Positions 1 through 7,305 of a DNA stretch of 11,919 nt are shown one piece after another. The notes below the pieces were generated by a model that saw only the letters and a list, made by a program, of their open reading frames with translations, did not search any database and was not told where the DNA came from. The DNA lies in the NCBI GenBank assembly GCA_013140935.1, contig JABFSD010001214.1, positions 1-11,919 of the forward strand, written 5' to 3'. This stretch comes from Acidobacteriota bacterium (GTDB lineage Bacteria > Acidobacteriota > Blastocatellia > RBC074). Position 1 is the first letter of the stretch. Each line of letters opens with the position of its first letter. Both the position numbers and the translations under genes were made by a program.

Positions 1-888
1 CTGGTCTTGTGGTATCTCAACCGCGCTCATCCCGTCGCGGGCATTGAACAGATTACGCGCACGATTCCAGCCCGCCGACCCAATCAAGACATCGCCGATT
101 ACCGGCTGACGGTGAACGGCTCGCGCTGCGTCGAAATAGCCGCGCGAGCGTCGCTCATCCTGCCCAATTGGCACGGCTTCACGATGGACGCGGCTTATTG
201 GTTCAGCAAAGCGATTGATCTGGGCGCGAGTTATACCAACACGGCCAACGAAAACGATTCGCGCAAATCGCGCAGCCAATACGAATTCGAGACCCACCGC
301 GATATGAAAGGTGTCAGCGATTTTGATCAAACGCATGCGTTTTTGTGGCGCGCGAGTTACGCGATGAAAGTGCCTAAGTTTTCACGAGCTTTTGCGGCAA
401 TCGCCAACGGCTGGAATCTCTCCTCGGTTGTGTTAATCAAGACCGGCATTCCGTTCAACCTCTCGACCGGCTCTGACGGCCCCAACTTCGGCAACGTAGA
501 CGGCAATGGCGGCGACCGTCCCATCCTGCTCGACGCTTCGATCTTAGGGCGTACGATTGCGAACCCCGACACCTCGCGCCAGTTGTTGCCGCGCACTGCG
601 TTTCGTTTCATTCAACCCTCAGAGATCGTCGCGTTGAGAGAAAGCGGTTCGCTCGGACGCAACGTCTTTCGCAAAGGCCCGATTCGCAACGTCAACGCCC
701 AACTCACGCGCACGTGGATGTTTCAACACGACTTGCGTATGACGTTTCGCGCCGAGTCGAACAACCTGTTCAATACGCCGCAATTCGCCGAGCCGGGCTT
801 TGAATTGGCGAACCCAAATTTCGGCGCGATTACGAATACGTTGAATGAAGGGCGGACGTTTAAGTTTGGGTTGCAGGTTGGGTGGTGA
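1..888 (+). CDS. TonB-dependent receptor, Oar-like, C-terminal part (5' truncated by window edge)
   Basis: The frame is open from base 1 to the stop at 886-888, giving 295 visible residues of a longer protein; there is no reason to call a start inside it. The visible part resembles the last third of the large Oar-like TonB-dependent outer-membrane receptors abundant in Acidobacteriota, which usually carry an N-terminal carboxypeptidase-regulatory-like domain and a plug, both outside this window. Seen here are alternating hydrophobic beta-barrel strands, the strand segment around AYWFSKAIDLG, a SDFDQTHAFLWRASY segment, an ESNNLFNTPQFAEPG segment near the C-terminus, and a final strand FKFGLQVGW ending in an aromatic residue, as expected for recognition by the BAM complex. 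It would sit in the outer membrane and import a substrate, probably a polymer fragment or chelate, powered by TonB-ExbBD; the substrate cannot be told. GC and codon use match the later genes, not the cluster that follows. Confidence 0.82.
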   Translation: MVLWYLNRAHPVAGIEQITRTIPARRPNQDIADYRLTVNGSRCVEIAARASLILPNWHGFTMDAAYWFSKAIDLGASYTNTANENDSRKSRSQYEFETHRDMKGVSDFDQTHAFLWRASYAMKVPKFSRAFAAIANGWNLSSVVLIKTGIPFNLSTGSDGPNFGNVDGNGGDRPILLDASILGRTIANPDTSRQLLPRTAFRFIQPSEIVALRESGSLGRNVFRKGPIRNVNAQLTRTWMFQHDLRMTFRAESNNLFNTPQFAEPGFELANPNFGAITNTLNEGRTFKFGLQVGW

Positions 889-1100
889 TGTTTAGCGATA
901 CTTGTGGTAAGCAGAATTGATGATTCCCTCATTTTTCTCGGTTCTGTCAAATACATAAACCAACTTACTCAAATATTTTTTTGCCTCCATAGTAGGTTTG
1001 GCCCTCAAGTACGTCTTCTATCCATGAACAGCGATTCTTTATTAGCTTTTAGGTGAACTGACAAAAAATGACTCAGTGTGACATTGCTTTCTCTCGCTTA

Positions 1101-1127
1101 CTTTGCAACTTATGCAAGGCTTTTTTT
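1101..1127 (+). terminator. Weak intrinsic-terminator-like hairpin with T-run
   Basis: CTTTGCA (1101-1107) can pair with TGCAAGG (1113-1119), with one G-T wobble and a five-base ACTTA loop, followed by C and seven T (1121-1127). The layout is that of a Rho-independent terminator, but the stem is only seven pairs and AT-rich. It lies about 210 bases after the receptor stop and about 80 bases before the lectin-like gene, so it could end upstream transcription or act in that gene's leader. It may also be a chance structure in AT-rich DNA. Confidence 0.3.
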
Positions 1128-1193
1128 GAATTTGAAAAATAGCTGAGAGGAGTCGTGCTGAAACTGAAAGAATATAACGTAAAGAGACAAGAC

Positions 1194-1200
1194 GGGAGGG
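1194..1200 (+). promoter_or_regulatory. Strong Shine-Dalgarno for the lectin-like gene
   Basis: GGGAGGG lies four bases before the ATG at 1205 and supports that start. It is the strongest ribosome-binding site seen in the window. Confidence 0.6.
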
Positions 1201-1204
1201 ACTA

Positions 1205-3061
1205 ATGAGTGAATTCGTAAATGGCGCAGGACTTGGCCCTGTAAGCATAGTCACACGGTCGCCGAATCATCTAGATGCGTTTGCGGTCAGTTTAGACGGA
1301 CAGGTGTATACAGCGGCGTGGCAACCCGAAGATACCGAGTGGAGGGGGTGGTGGCCTATTAATGGTGTCGAGGTCGCTCCCTGTGCCCCCGTTTGTGCAG
1401 TTTCGCGTTCCACCGATAAGCTGGATGTCTTTGTAGTGGGGTTAGATGGGCAGGTGTATACAGCGGCATGGGAGTTAGGTGACACGGCGTGGAGAGGCTG
1501 GTGGCCGGTGGGCAACCTTAAGACGGTTCTGCACGCATCTATAAGCGCGGTATCTCGTTCAACTAATCTGATAGATATTTTTGTGGCAGGCTTGGATGGG
1601 GGCGTGTATACGGCGGCTTGGCAGCCTGGTGATGACCAATGGCGTGGTTGGTGGCGTGTGGGAGATATTCAAGTACCTCCGGGAGCGCCTATCAGTGCCG
1701 TCTCACGGTCAAAGGATAAGTTGGACGCCTTCGTCGTGGGTGCTGACTGGCACGTCTATACAGCGGCTTGGGAACCTGAAGACACTGAATGGAGAGGGTG
1801 GTGGTTGGTTGGAGAGTTGAAGGTTGTGCCGCGCACACCAGTAGCGGCTGTTTGCCGAGCTATAGATAAATTGGATGTGTTCGTTGTCGGCAAAAACGGT
1901 CGACTTTACACCGCAGCTTGGGAAGAGGGTGATACCCAATGGCGAGGCTGGTGGACAATAGCCAATTTCGTCACGCAGAAACGTACGGCAGTATCAGCAG
2001 TTTCTCGATCAGTTGATAAGCTGGATGTTTTTGCAACCGGTACTGACGGGCGGGTTTATACAGCGGCGTGGCAGCCAGATGACATGCAGTGGCGTGGTTG
2101 GTGGGTTATAGGGGAGATCGTGACAATGCCGGGAATACCTGTTGGGGTTGTTTCACGTAGTGCCGACATGCTTGATGTCGTGGTGCCTAGTCTTGACGGG
2201 CGGGTTTATACAGCGGCGTGGCAGCCTGGTGATGCGCAATGGCGAGGCTGGTGGCGTATTAGCAACCTCATCACTGGTTTTACTGATCCACAAGTAGGGA
2301 GTTGGACGAAGGTCGGTGTCGCTTTTTATTCCGAAAATACTGCTCACTCGGAGGAGGCTCAAGGTATTACCACTGATGGCGAGGCATGGTTTCTGTCCTC
2401 AAATAACTCAAAAACAATCCGTAAATATGACGCGAGTTTTAATCTACAAGCAGAGAAAAAAGTACCCCAGGGCACTCAAGGAGGCCATATCGGCGCACCG
2501 GGTTGCTATGAAGGATGGATATATGTACCTGTTCAACATCCATATGGCGTATGGAAGGCAAAGACAAACCTCTCTGCGCGAAAATTTCTCACCGGGGAAC
2601 AAGGTACGGATCGCTTTCCTTGGTGCGATGTAAACCCTTTAAATGGACGATTGTACACAAGCGAGTTTGATCATTGGAATAATGCCAATGGTGTGTTGTT
2701 TGCTTACGACCAGGGAACGCTTGAGCGTCGTCCAGAAGACGATATTGGACTAGGTAATACACCTATTCATTTTGATCGAATTCAAGGAGGGGTCTTCACG
2801 AGACGCGGGCGGGTCATAATCAGCCGTTCCGGTCCGAATGGTATTTTCTGTTTTTCATCAATCACAGGTCACTGTTTCGGCGGACGCTACTTGGGCGATT
2901 TTGGATCAACAGGATCTGAGGTAGAGGGAGTGACAATCCGAGCTTGGCAGTTTGATGGCACACTTGCGAGTGTCCATGTTCTGGAACTCGATAATGATTG
3001 GTCAAACGGGGATGACTGCTATCTCCATAGCTATTGGGTTCCTAATTCTGAGCGACTCTAG
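1205..3061 (+). CDS. Seven-bladed beta-propeller lectin-like protein (DUF346/PLL-type repeats) with a second C-terminal beta-rich domain
   Basis: The 618-residue product has two parts. Residues about 12-360 are seven tandem repeats, each exactly 50 residues, with consensus AVSRS..KLDVFVVG.DG followed by VYTAAW, a short acidic turn, and WRGWW. The VYTAAW valine (leucine in repeat 5) falls at residues 34, 84, 134, 184, 234, 284 and 334, and the WRGWW block at 46, 96 and so on to 346. This matches the DUF346 repeat and the PLL-type lectins of Photorhabdus, known as seven-bladed propellers that bind fucosylated glycans; seven repeats would close one propeller. Sugar specificity cannot be read from sequence. 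Residues about 365-618 form a different, probably beta-propeller-like domain, with SEEAQGITTDGEAWFLS, GWIYVPVQ and a terminal EVEGVT...HVLELDND region; I could not assign it to a family with certainty. No signal peptide or membrane segment is visible. It is the first gene of a three-gene cluster; the next ATG is 27 bases after its stop. GC and codon use differ from the flanking genes. Confidence 0.85.
   Translation: MSEFVNGAGLGPVSIVTRSPNHLDAFAVSLDGQVYTAAWQPEDTEWRGWWPINGVEVAPCAPVCAVSRSTDKLDVFVVGLDGQVYTAAWELGDTAWRGWWPVGNLKTVLHASISAVSRSTNLIDIFVAGLDGGVYTAAWQPGDDQWRGWWRVGDIQVPPGAPISAVSRSKDKLDAFVVGADWHVYTAAWEPEDTEWRGWWLVGELKVVPRTPVAAVCRAIDKLDVFVVGKNGRLYTAAWEEGDTQWRGWWTIANFVTQKRTAVSAVSRSVDKLDVFATGTDGRVYTAAWQPDDMQWRGWWVIGEIVTMPGIPVGVVSRSADMLDVVVPSLDGRVYTAAWQPGDAQWRGWWRISNLITGFTDPQVGSWTKVGVAFYSENTAHSEEAQGITTDGEAWFLSSNNSKTIRKYDASFNLQAEKKVPQGTQGGHIGAPGCYEGWIYVPVQHPYGVWKAKTNLSARKFLTGEQGTDRFPWCDVNPLNGRLYTSEFDHWNNANGVLFAYDQGTLERRPEDDIGLGNTPIHFDRIQGGVFTRRGRVIISRSGPNGIFCFSSITGHCFGGRYLGDFGSTGSEVEGVTIRAWQFDGTLASVHVLELDNDWSNGDDCYLHSYWVPNSERL
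1235..2284 (+). repeat. Seven in-frame 150-bp tandem repeats encoding propeller blades
   Basis: The codon at the start of the VYTAAW block falls at 1304, 1454, 1604, 1754, 1904, 2054 and 2204, an exact 150-base period over seven copies without any indel. Copies 1, 6 and 7 share the string TATACAGCGGCGTGG exactly. Copies 6 and 7 are identical over 32 bases (2046-2077 and 2196-2227), which suggests recent duplication or gene conversion between blades. The outer boundaries given are approximate, since the repeats fade at both edges. Confidence 0.85.
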
Positions 3062-3088
3062 TACTTTGACAGCGGAGATAACTTAAAA

Positions 3089-3823
3089 ATGAGTAAAGAA
3101 AAAAAATCACAGCGTGACGATCACTTTGAACTCAAAAAATCGGCTCCAGCTTTTGGTGAAAACACAACAGAGTGGTTGCTTTCACAAGCTTTGCAAAATA
3201 TGCACGCCACAGAAGGCCAAGGTCGGCAAAATTACCGCCGAGCCATCGCCGCGTTGAAGGAACGGGCTGAAGAGTTACCCTCTGTACTCAAGCGAATTGA
3301 CGAACGCCTTTCGATAGGTTCGCACGCCATTGAGTGGGGTGTGTGCTACGTCTTGGCTGAAGTGGAAGATATTAAGTTGCTTCCCCACTTCGTCTCAGTC
3401 GCTCTGCGCAAGGTTCCTGAACGCAACGTTGATCAACGTACTTGTGAACGCCCGGAAGATTTGGCAGTGCTTGTGCAGGTAATGGCAGTCGAAGCCATTG
3501 AACGACTTATTCGGCTTGATAAGGAACAAGCTACCAAGGCTCTGATCGAAATCGTTAAAGTACAAGATTTTCTCGCAGTGCGACGGGTAGCTATACAAGC
3601 TGTAATTGGGGTAGACCCAACTCAAGTGGCAAAGGTGCGCAAACTACTTCCCGATTACCAACGGTGGTTACTGGATGTGAAGCGGGTTCCTGTGGAATAC
3701 CTCAATGCCCCAATTCACCCTTCGGAATTTCGCCCACGCCCGAATAGGCCAGGTGTAGCACCTAAGCTAAAAGAAGATCGTACTTCACCAATTAGTTGTA
3801 CTAACCGAAAAAAGGAAAATTGA
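3089..3823 (+). CDS. HEAT-like helical repeat protein, hypothetical
   Basis: The 244-residue product has no recognisable catalytic motif. A charged N-terminus (about residues 1-20) is followed by predicted amphipathic helices: about 47-73, 79-92, 94-108, 122-143, 146-156, 159-173 and 175-190. Helix pairs such as LAVLVQVMAVEAIERLIRLD and DFLAVRRVAIQAVIGVD look like HEAT or armadillo-type repeats, which usually act as protein-protein scaffolds. The tail from about residue 210 is proline-rich and basic and probably disordered. There is no signal peptide or transmembrane segment, so a cytoplasmic protein is expected. The start is supported by GCGGAG at 3072-3077, eleven bases upstream. It lies 27 bases after the lectin-like gene and its stop is three bases before the next ATG, so co-transcription is likely. 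I do not recognise the exact family; the HEAT-like assignment rests on helix pattern alone. Confidence 0.7.
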   Translation: MSKEKKSQRDDHFELKKSAPAFGENTTEWLLSQALQNMHATEGQGRQNYRRAIAALKERAEELPSVLKRIDERLSIGSHAIEWGVCYVLAEVEDIKLLPHFVSVALRKVPERNVDQRTCERPEDLAVLVQVMAVEAIERLIRLDKEQATKALIEIVKVQDFLAVRRVAIQAVIGVDPTQVAKVRKLLPDYQRWLLDVKRVPVEYLNAPIHPSEFRPRPNRPGVAPKLKEDRTSPISCTNRKKEN

Positions 3824-3826
3824 ACT

Positions 3827-4474
3827 ATGGCAAATTGTAATGCTGTCGCACCTGGACTTGAAACTACTGGCGACGATTTATACGGCGCTAGAATTTGTGA
3901 TCAGGCTTTTATTGATTGGGCTTGGGATGCTCATGATTTCGATGAAGGGGATTGGGATGAGGGCTTTGGTTTTGATGCAGTTTGCGACATGAACTTGCCG
4001 CTAGGTCGAACGCTCGCGGGGATATGGTGTCTTAACTATTCTGCCGAAGATTACATGAACGAAGATTATGGTTCTGACATTCTTCAATGGGGATGCCGCT
4101 ACGTAAGAGAGAATATTGACGAACTCGACGCACGTTGTGGTGACGGGACAGCATTTGCTCGAACGCAGACGGGTGGGCTATTTGTTGACGAGTGGACAGA
4201 ACTGTATTTGCCATTTTTCTATGAACAAGGAGTCTCGCTACGAGCTGGCACACTGGTTCATGAGTCTCGTCATGCTGGAGGAAAAGATCACGATGACGGT
4301 AACAACGACTCAAGTTGGGAGTACAATGGTTCTTGGCGGTGGCAAGTTTGCTGGCTTTCATGGTTTGCTGCTAGAGGCCAGCGCACCTCTGAGCCACTTA
4401 AGACAATTGCGCGGCAGCGCGCTAACTTCATCATTGATACTCATTTTACAACACACCCTGGATTTAGTGTTTAA
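3827..4474 (+). CDS. Putative zinc metallopeptidase with a HExxHxxGxxH motif, otherwise unrecognised
   Basis: This 215-residue, acidic, tryptophan-rich protein carries the string HESRHAGGKDH at residues 145-155. This is a complete match to the extended zinc-binding motif HExxHxxGxxH of the metzincin clan: H145, H149 and H155 would bind zinc and E146 would be the general base. The preceding RAGTLVHE segment fits a hydrophobic active-site helix. In known metzincins a Met-turn methionine follows the motif, but no methionine occurs after residue 155 here, so this may be a divergent zincin or another metal-binding family. Seven cysteines (4, 24, 53, 68, 90, 104, 175) could give disulfides or a structural site. 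The N-terminal third is rich in Asp, Glu and Trp. There is no signal peptide, prodomain or membrane segment. The ATG is three bases after the helical-protein stop, with AAGGA at 3812-3816, so translation coupling is likely. Peptidase activity is inference; the gene itself is well supported. Confidence 0.72.
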   Translation: MANCNAVAPGLETTGDDLYGARICDQAFIDWAWDAHDFDEGDWDEGFGFDAVCDMNLPLGRTLAGIWCLNYSAEDYMNEDYGSDILQWGCRYVRENIDELDARCGDGTAFARTQTGGLFVDEWTELYLPFFYEQGVSLRAGTLVHESRHAGGKDHDDGNNDSSWEYNGSWRWQVCWLSWFAARGQRTSEPLKTIARQRANFIIDTHFTTHPGFSV

Positions 4475-4525
4475 CTAATGTCGATGGTTTCGACTTGTAA
4501 CTGGTTAAAGTATGCCCAAGTCTAA

Positions 4526-5737
4526 TTACTCAGCCTCAATAATCATCCCCGCTTGCCGCAAGCGTTCCGCCAGCAATTCGCCCAACCCTGTCGCCGGAGT
4601 CAGCACCCCGCCGCGTTCTTTGCCGCCGGGTAATTCGTTTTCTTGCAGCGCCAGACACAGCGCCGATTCGCACAAAAACTTTACTGTCGCCCGATTGCCC
4701 GGATCGCCTTTGTCTTTAATCACACCGCGCACCTTGCGTCCATCGGTGGTGTGCCCGAGCAATTCGCAGCGGAACCAGCCTTCATTCATCGTCTTTTCGG
4801 AAGGCCCCGCGCCGGGCGCAGGCAGCATAGCTTTCATCAATGACCGCAACGGTGAGGCCAGCGCCAACTCAAACACGCTGCCGCCCGCAGCCATTCCCAT
4901 TGCGGGCATCCAGCCCAGCGCGCCGTTGAATTTCATGAACTCCTGATAGCGAAAGTCTGCGCCGTAACCTTCGCCTAATTCGCTCAACAGCGCGTGGCTG
5001 CGGCGCACGACGCGCGTATTGATCGGCCCCATTACGAAAGGCGCAGCCCACGCGCCAATGTCGTTGTCGTAACGCGCCGCGGTCGGGTCCTGGTTTTGCT
5101 GGATGGCTTCGCGCGTGACGGCTTCACGATTTGGATTCAGCAAAAACGGATCGCGCGCCTGTTTCGCTTGTCCGCTTTCATATAGGTTGAAGGCTGTCGC
5201 CAACGTACCGCCATTCACGCCGCCCGCCATTTGAAAATAGGCTTTGACCTCGCGGCATTGCGCTTTGAGTTGGGTTTGAATGTGGCGCGCCATCAGATAT
5301 GCGCCCAAGTCGGACGGAATCGAATCGAAGCCGCAAAACGGAATGATGCGCGTGCCTTCTGCGGCGGCTTGCGCGTGATGGCGATCAATCAGTTCGCGCA
5401 CCCAGACGGTTTCGCCGGTGATGTCTACGTAATGCGTTTGATGGCGCATGCAGGCGGCGACGAGTCTGCTGCCGTAAAGCGCATAAGGCCCGGCAGTCGT
5501 GAGCATCACGCGCGTGCGCGCGGCGATTGCGTCGAGTGCGGTTTGATCCTGACTGTCGGCCACGAGAATGTCGGCGTTTGTGCCAAGTTGTTTTTGCACG
5601 GCGGCGAGCTTGTCGCGGTTGCGTCCCCCAATGGCCCAGCGCAATGCGCCAGCGTGTTGGGCGAAGTAGGCTACGGTTTGTTTACCGGTGAAGCCGCTGG
5701 CTCCATACAAGACGACGTCGTAATCACGAGTGGACAT
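4526..5737 (-). CDS. Saccharopine dehydrogenase-like oxidoreductase (trans-acting enoyl reductase family)
   Basis: The 403-residue product has an N-terminal Rossmann fold with GASGFTG at residues 12-18, GGRNRDKL at 37-44 (the arginine is suited to the NADP 2'-phosphate) and TTAGPY at 80-85. These are followed by HYVDITGE (102-109) and CGFDSIPSDLG (135-145), hallmarks of the saccharopine-dehydrogenase-like group that includes the mycobacterial trans-acting enoyl reductase Rv2953 and eukaryotic SCCPDH. Length and motifs are full. Members are NAD(P)-dependent oxidoreductases, often tied to lipid or polyketide metabolism; the substrate here is unknown and true saccharopine dehydrogenase activity is unlikely. 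The minus-strand ATG at 5737-5735 is preceded by AAAGGA at a good distance, supporting the start. It is transcribed away from the sulfatase across a 104-base divergent gap and converges with the metallopeptidase-like gene across a 51-base gap. GC is high and matches the genes downstream. Confidence 0.88.
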   Translation of the reverse strand: MSTRDYDVVLYGASGFTGKQTVAYFAQHAGALRWAIGGRNRDKLAAVQKQLGTNADILVADSQDQTALDAIAARTRVMLTTAGPYALYGSRLVAACMRHQTHYVDITGETVWVRELIDRHHAQAAAEGTRIIPFCGFDSIPSDLGAYLMARHIQTQLKAQCREVKAYFQMAGGVNGGTLATAFNLYESGQAKQARDPFLLNPNREAVTREAIQQNQDPTAARYDNDIGAWAAPFVMGPINTRVVRRSHALLSELGEGYGADFRYQEFMKFNGALGWMPAMGMAAGGSVFELALASPLRSLMKAMLPAPGAGPSEKTMNEGWFRCELLGHTTDGRKVRGVIKDKGDPGNRATVKFLCESALCLALQENELPGGKERGGVLTPATGLGELLAERLRQAGMIIEAE

Positions 5738-5841
5738 GGGGCGAATCCTTTCAGGAGTGAAGTTTCTGCGTTAGCATTCAAATTGGTTGAGGCATCCTGC
5801 CTGCGGTTTCACCAAAATTTCAACTGCGAGTCAATCATCCG

Positions 5842-7299
5842 ATGAAAAAGATTCTTTTGCTTTGTCTGTGGCTCTCGTGCGCGTCGCTCGCCGTTGCGCA
5901 ACGCAAACCCAACTATCTCTTCATTGCCGTAGACGATCTGAACGATTGGGTCGGGCCGCTCAAAGGGCATCAGCAAGCGTGGACGCCGAACTTTGATCGT
6001 TTGGCGCGACGCGGCGTAACGTTCGTCAATGCACATTCGCAAGGGGCGCTGTGCAATCCTTCGCGGGCAAGTTTGCTGTCGGGACTGCGGCCTTCGACGA
6101 CGGGATTGTATACGTTGCAGCCCGGCGTGCGTTCTGTGCCTGCGTTGAAAGATCACGTGATGTTGCCACAGGCGTTGGCGGCGGGCGGATACGCTACGTT
6201 CAGCGCGGGCAAGGTTTTTCATGACGGTTCGATCAAGCCCGCCGAACGCGAGCGCGAGTTCAACGCTTATGGCGTAGCGCCGTCGATTCCTACGCCGCCG
6301 CAAAAATTTGTGGTAACGCCCGATGCGATCAAGCTGATGGATTGGGGCGTTTATCCCGAACGCGACGAAGAGCAGGCCGATTACCAAATCGCTTCGTCGG
6401 CGATTGCTTATTTGAACAAAGCTCCGCGTGACAAACCGTTTTTCATCGCTGCTGGATTCCGTCTGCCGCACGTGCCGTGTTTCGCTTCGCAAAAGTGGTT
6501 CGATCTTTATCCTGATGACAAGCTGGTGATGCCGCCCGTCAAAGCAAATGACCGTGACGACGTGCCGGATTTCGCTTGGTATTTGCACTGGAAATTGCCC
6601 GAACCGCGTTTGTCGTGGCTCGAAAAAGCGAATCAATGGCGACCGCTGGTGCGCGCTTATCTGGCTTCGATCAGTTTTATGGATAGCCAGGTCGGGCGAT
6701 TGCTTGATGCGCTGGACGCAAGCGGGCAAGCCGAAAACACGATCATCGTGCTGTGGTCAGATCACGGCTGGCATCTGGGCGAGAAAGGCATTACCGGGAA
6801 GAATACGTTGTGGGAACGCTCGACGCGCGTGCCGTTGCTGTTCGCCGGGCCGGGCGTGAAAGCGAATGCCGTCGTTACGCGCCCGGTGGAATTGCTCGAC
6901 CTTTATCCGACGTTGATGGAACTGAGTGGATTGGCTGCGCCTGCAAATTTAGAAGGGCATAGCTTGGTTCCGTTGCTCAGGAATCCGAAAGCCAAACGCG
7001 ATTGGCCTGCGCTCACTACGCATAACATTAACAATCACGGCGTGCGGTCTGAAAGGTGGCGCTACATTCGCTATGCCGACGGCTCCGAAGAGCTTTATGA
7101 CATGCGCAACGATCCGAATGAGTGGACGAATCTGGCGAAGGACAAACGCTATGTTTCGGTCATCAAAGAACACGCGCGCTGGTTGCCCAAAACGAATTTG
7201 CCTGCCGTCGCAGGCAGCGCGCAACGCTTGCTCGAACAAGTGAACGGTGTATGGCATTGGGAAGGGAAGCCGATTCGTTGGGCGGAGTTGGAACGATGA
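5842..7299 (+). CDS. Secreted formylglycine-dependent sulfatase, iduronate-2-sulfatase-like
   Basis: The 485-residue product begins with a typical signal peptide (residues 1-20, MKKILLLCLWLSCASLAVAQ), so it acts in the periplasm or outside the cell. The type I sulfatase signature C-x-P-S-R is present at 71-75 (CNPSR); C71 would be oxidised to formylglycine by a sulfatase-modifying enzyme, which is not encoded in this window. Calcium-site residues are seen at D31-D32 and D307-H308 (SDHGWHLGEKG), with SAGKVFH (121-127) and K320 as further active-site candidates. Overall order and length fit the iduronate-2-sulfatase-like group of secreted sulfatases, which remove sulfate esters from polysaccharides; the exact substrate cannot be told. 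The C-terminal region has the usual RSERWRYIRYADGSEELYD segment. The ribosome-binding site is weak (GCGAG about 11 bases upstream), but the signal peptide supports this start. The gene converges with the TauE/SafE-like permease. Confidence 0.92.
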   Translation: MKKILLLCLWLSCASLAVAQRKPNYLFIAVDDLNDWVGPLKGHQQAWTPNFDRLARRGVTFVNAHSQGALCNPSRASLLSGLRPSTTGLYTLQPGVRSVPALKDHVMLPQALAAGGYATFSAGKVFHDGSIKPAEREREFNAYGVAPSIPTPPQKFVVTPDAIKLMDWGVYPERDEEQADYQIASSAIAYLNKAPRDKPFFIAAGFRLPHVPCFASQKWFDLYPDDKLVMPPVKANDRDDVPDFAWYLHWKLPEPRLSWLEKANQWRPLVRAYLASISFMDSQVGRLLDALDASGQAENTIIVLWSDHGWHLGEKGITGKNTLWERSTRVPLLFAGPGVKANAVVTRPVELLDLYPTLMELSGLAAPANLEGHSLVPLLRNPKAKRDWPALTTHNINNHGVRSERWRYIRYADGSEELYDMRNDPNEWTNLAKDKRYVSVIKEHARWLPKTNLPAVAGSAQRLLEQVNGVWHWEGKPIRWAELER

Positions 7300-7305
7300 G
7301 TTTGA

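Larger units (their letters stand above)
889..1204. other. AT-rich intergenic spacer before the lectin-like gene
   Basis: This 316-base stretch has no convincing gene; open frames in it are short and lack family resemblance. It marks the switch from the GC-rich receptor gene to the lower-GC cluster. It holds a weak hairpin plus seven-T run (1101-1127) and, just before the next ATG, a strong Shine-Dalgarno sequence. A TATAAC hexamer at 1173-1178 resembles a -10 box, but the hexamer 17 bases upstream (GAGTCG) is not a credible -35 box, so no promoter is called. No inverted terminal repeats or integrase site were seen. Confidence 0.6.

Noticed and set aside
1205..2284. The 150-base periodic repeats considered as a CRISPR array or satellite
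   Set aside because: The period is in frame, the conserved positions encode Trp/Tyr/Gly blade residues, and variation is mostly synonymous or conservative; it is a coding repeat.
4480..4494. Small hairpin GTCGA-TGGTT-TCGAC after the metallopeptidase-like gene, considered as a terminator
   Set aside because: The stem is only five pairs and no T-run follows, so it is not distinguishable from chance.
5774..5804. Short inverted repeat AGGCA-TCC-TGCCT in the divergent gap before the sulfatase, considered as an operator
   Set aside because: Five-base arms with a three-base loop are too short to support a binding site call.
5809..6729. Long minus-strand open frame (306 codons) opposite the sulfatase
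   Set aside because: Its product is arginine-rich, has no domain resemblance, and lies fully antisense to a clear sulfatase; it is a shadow frame caused by GC-rich codons.
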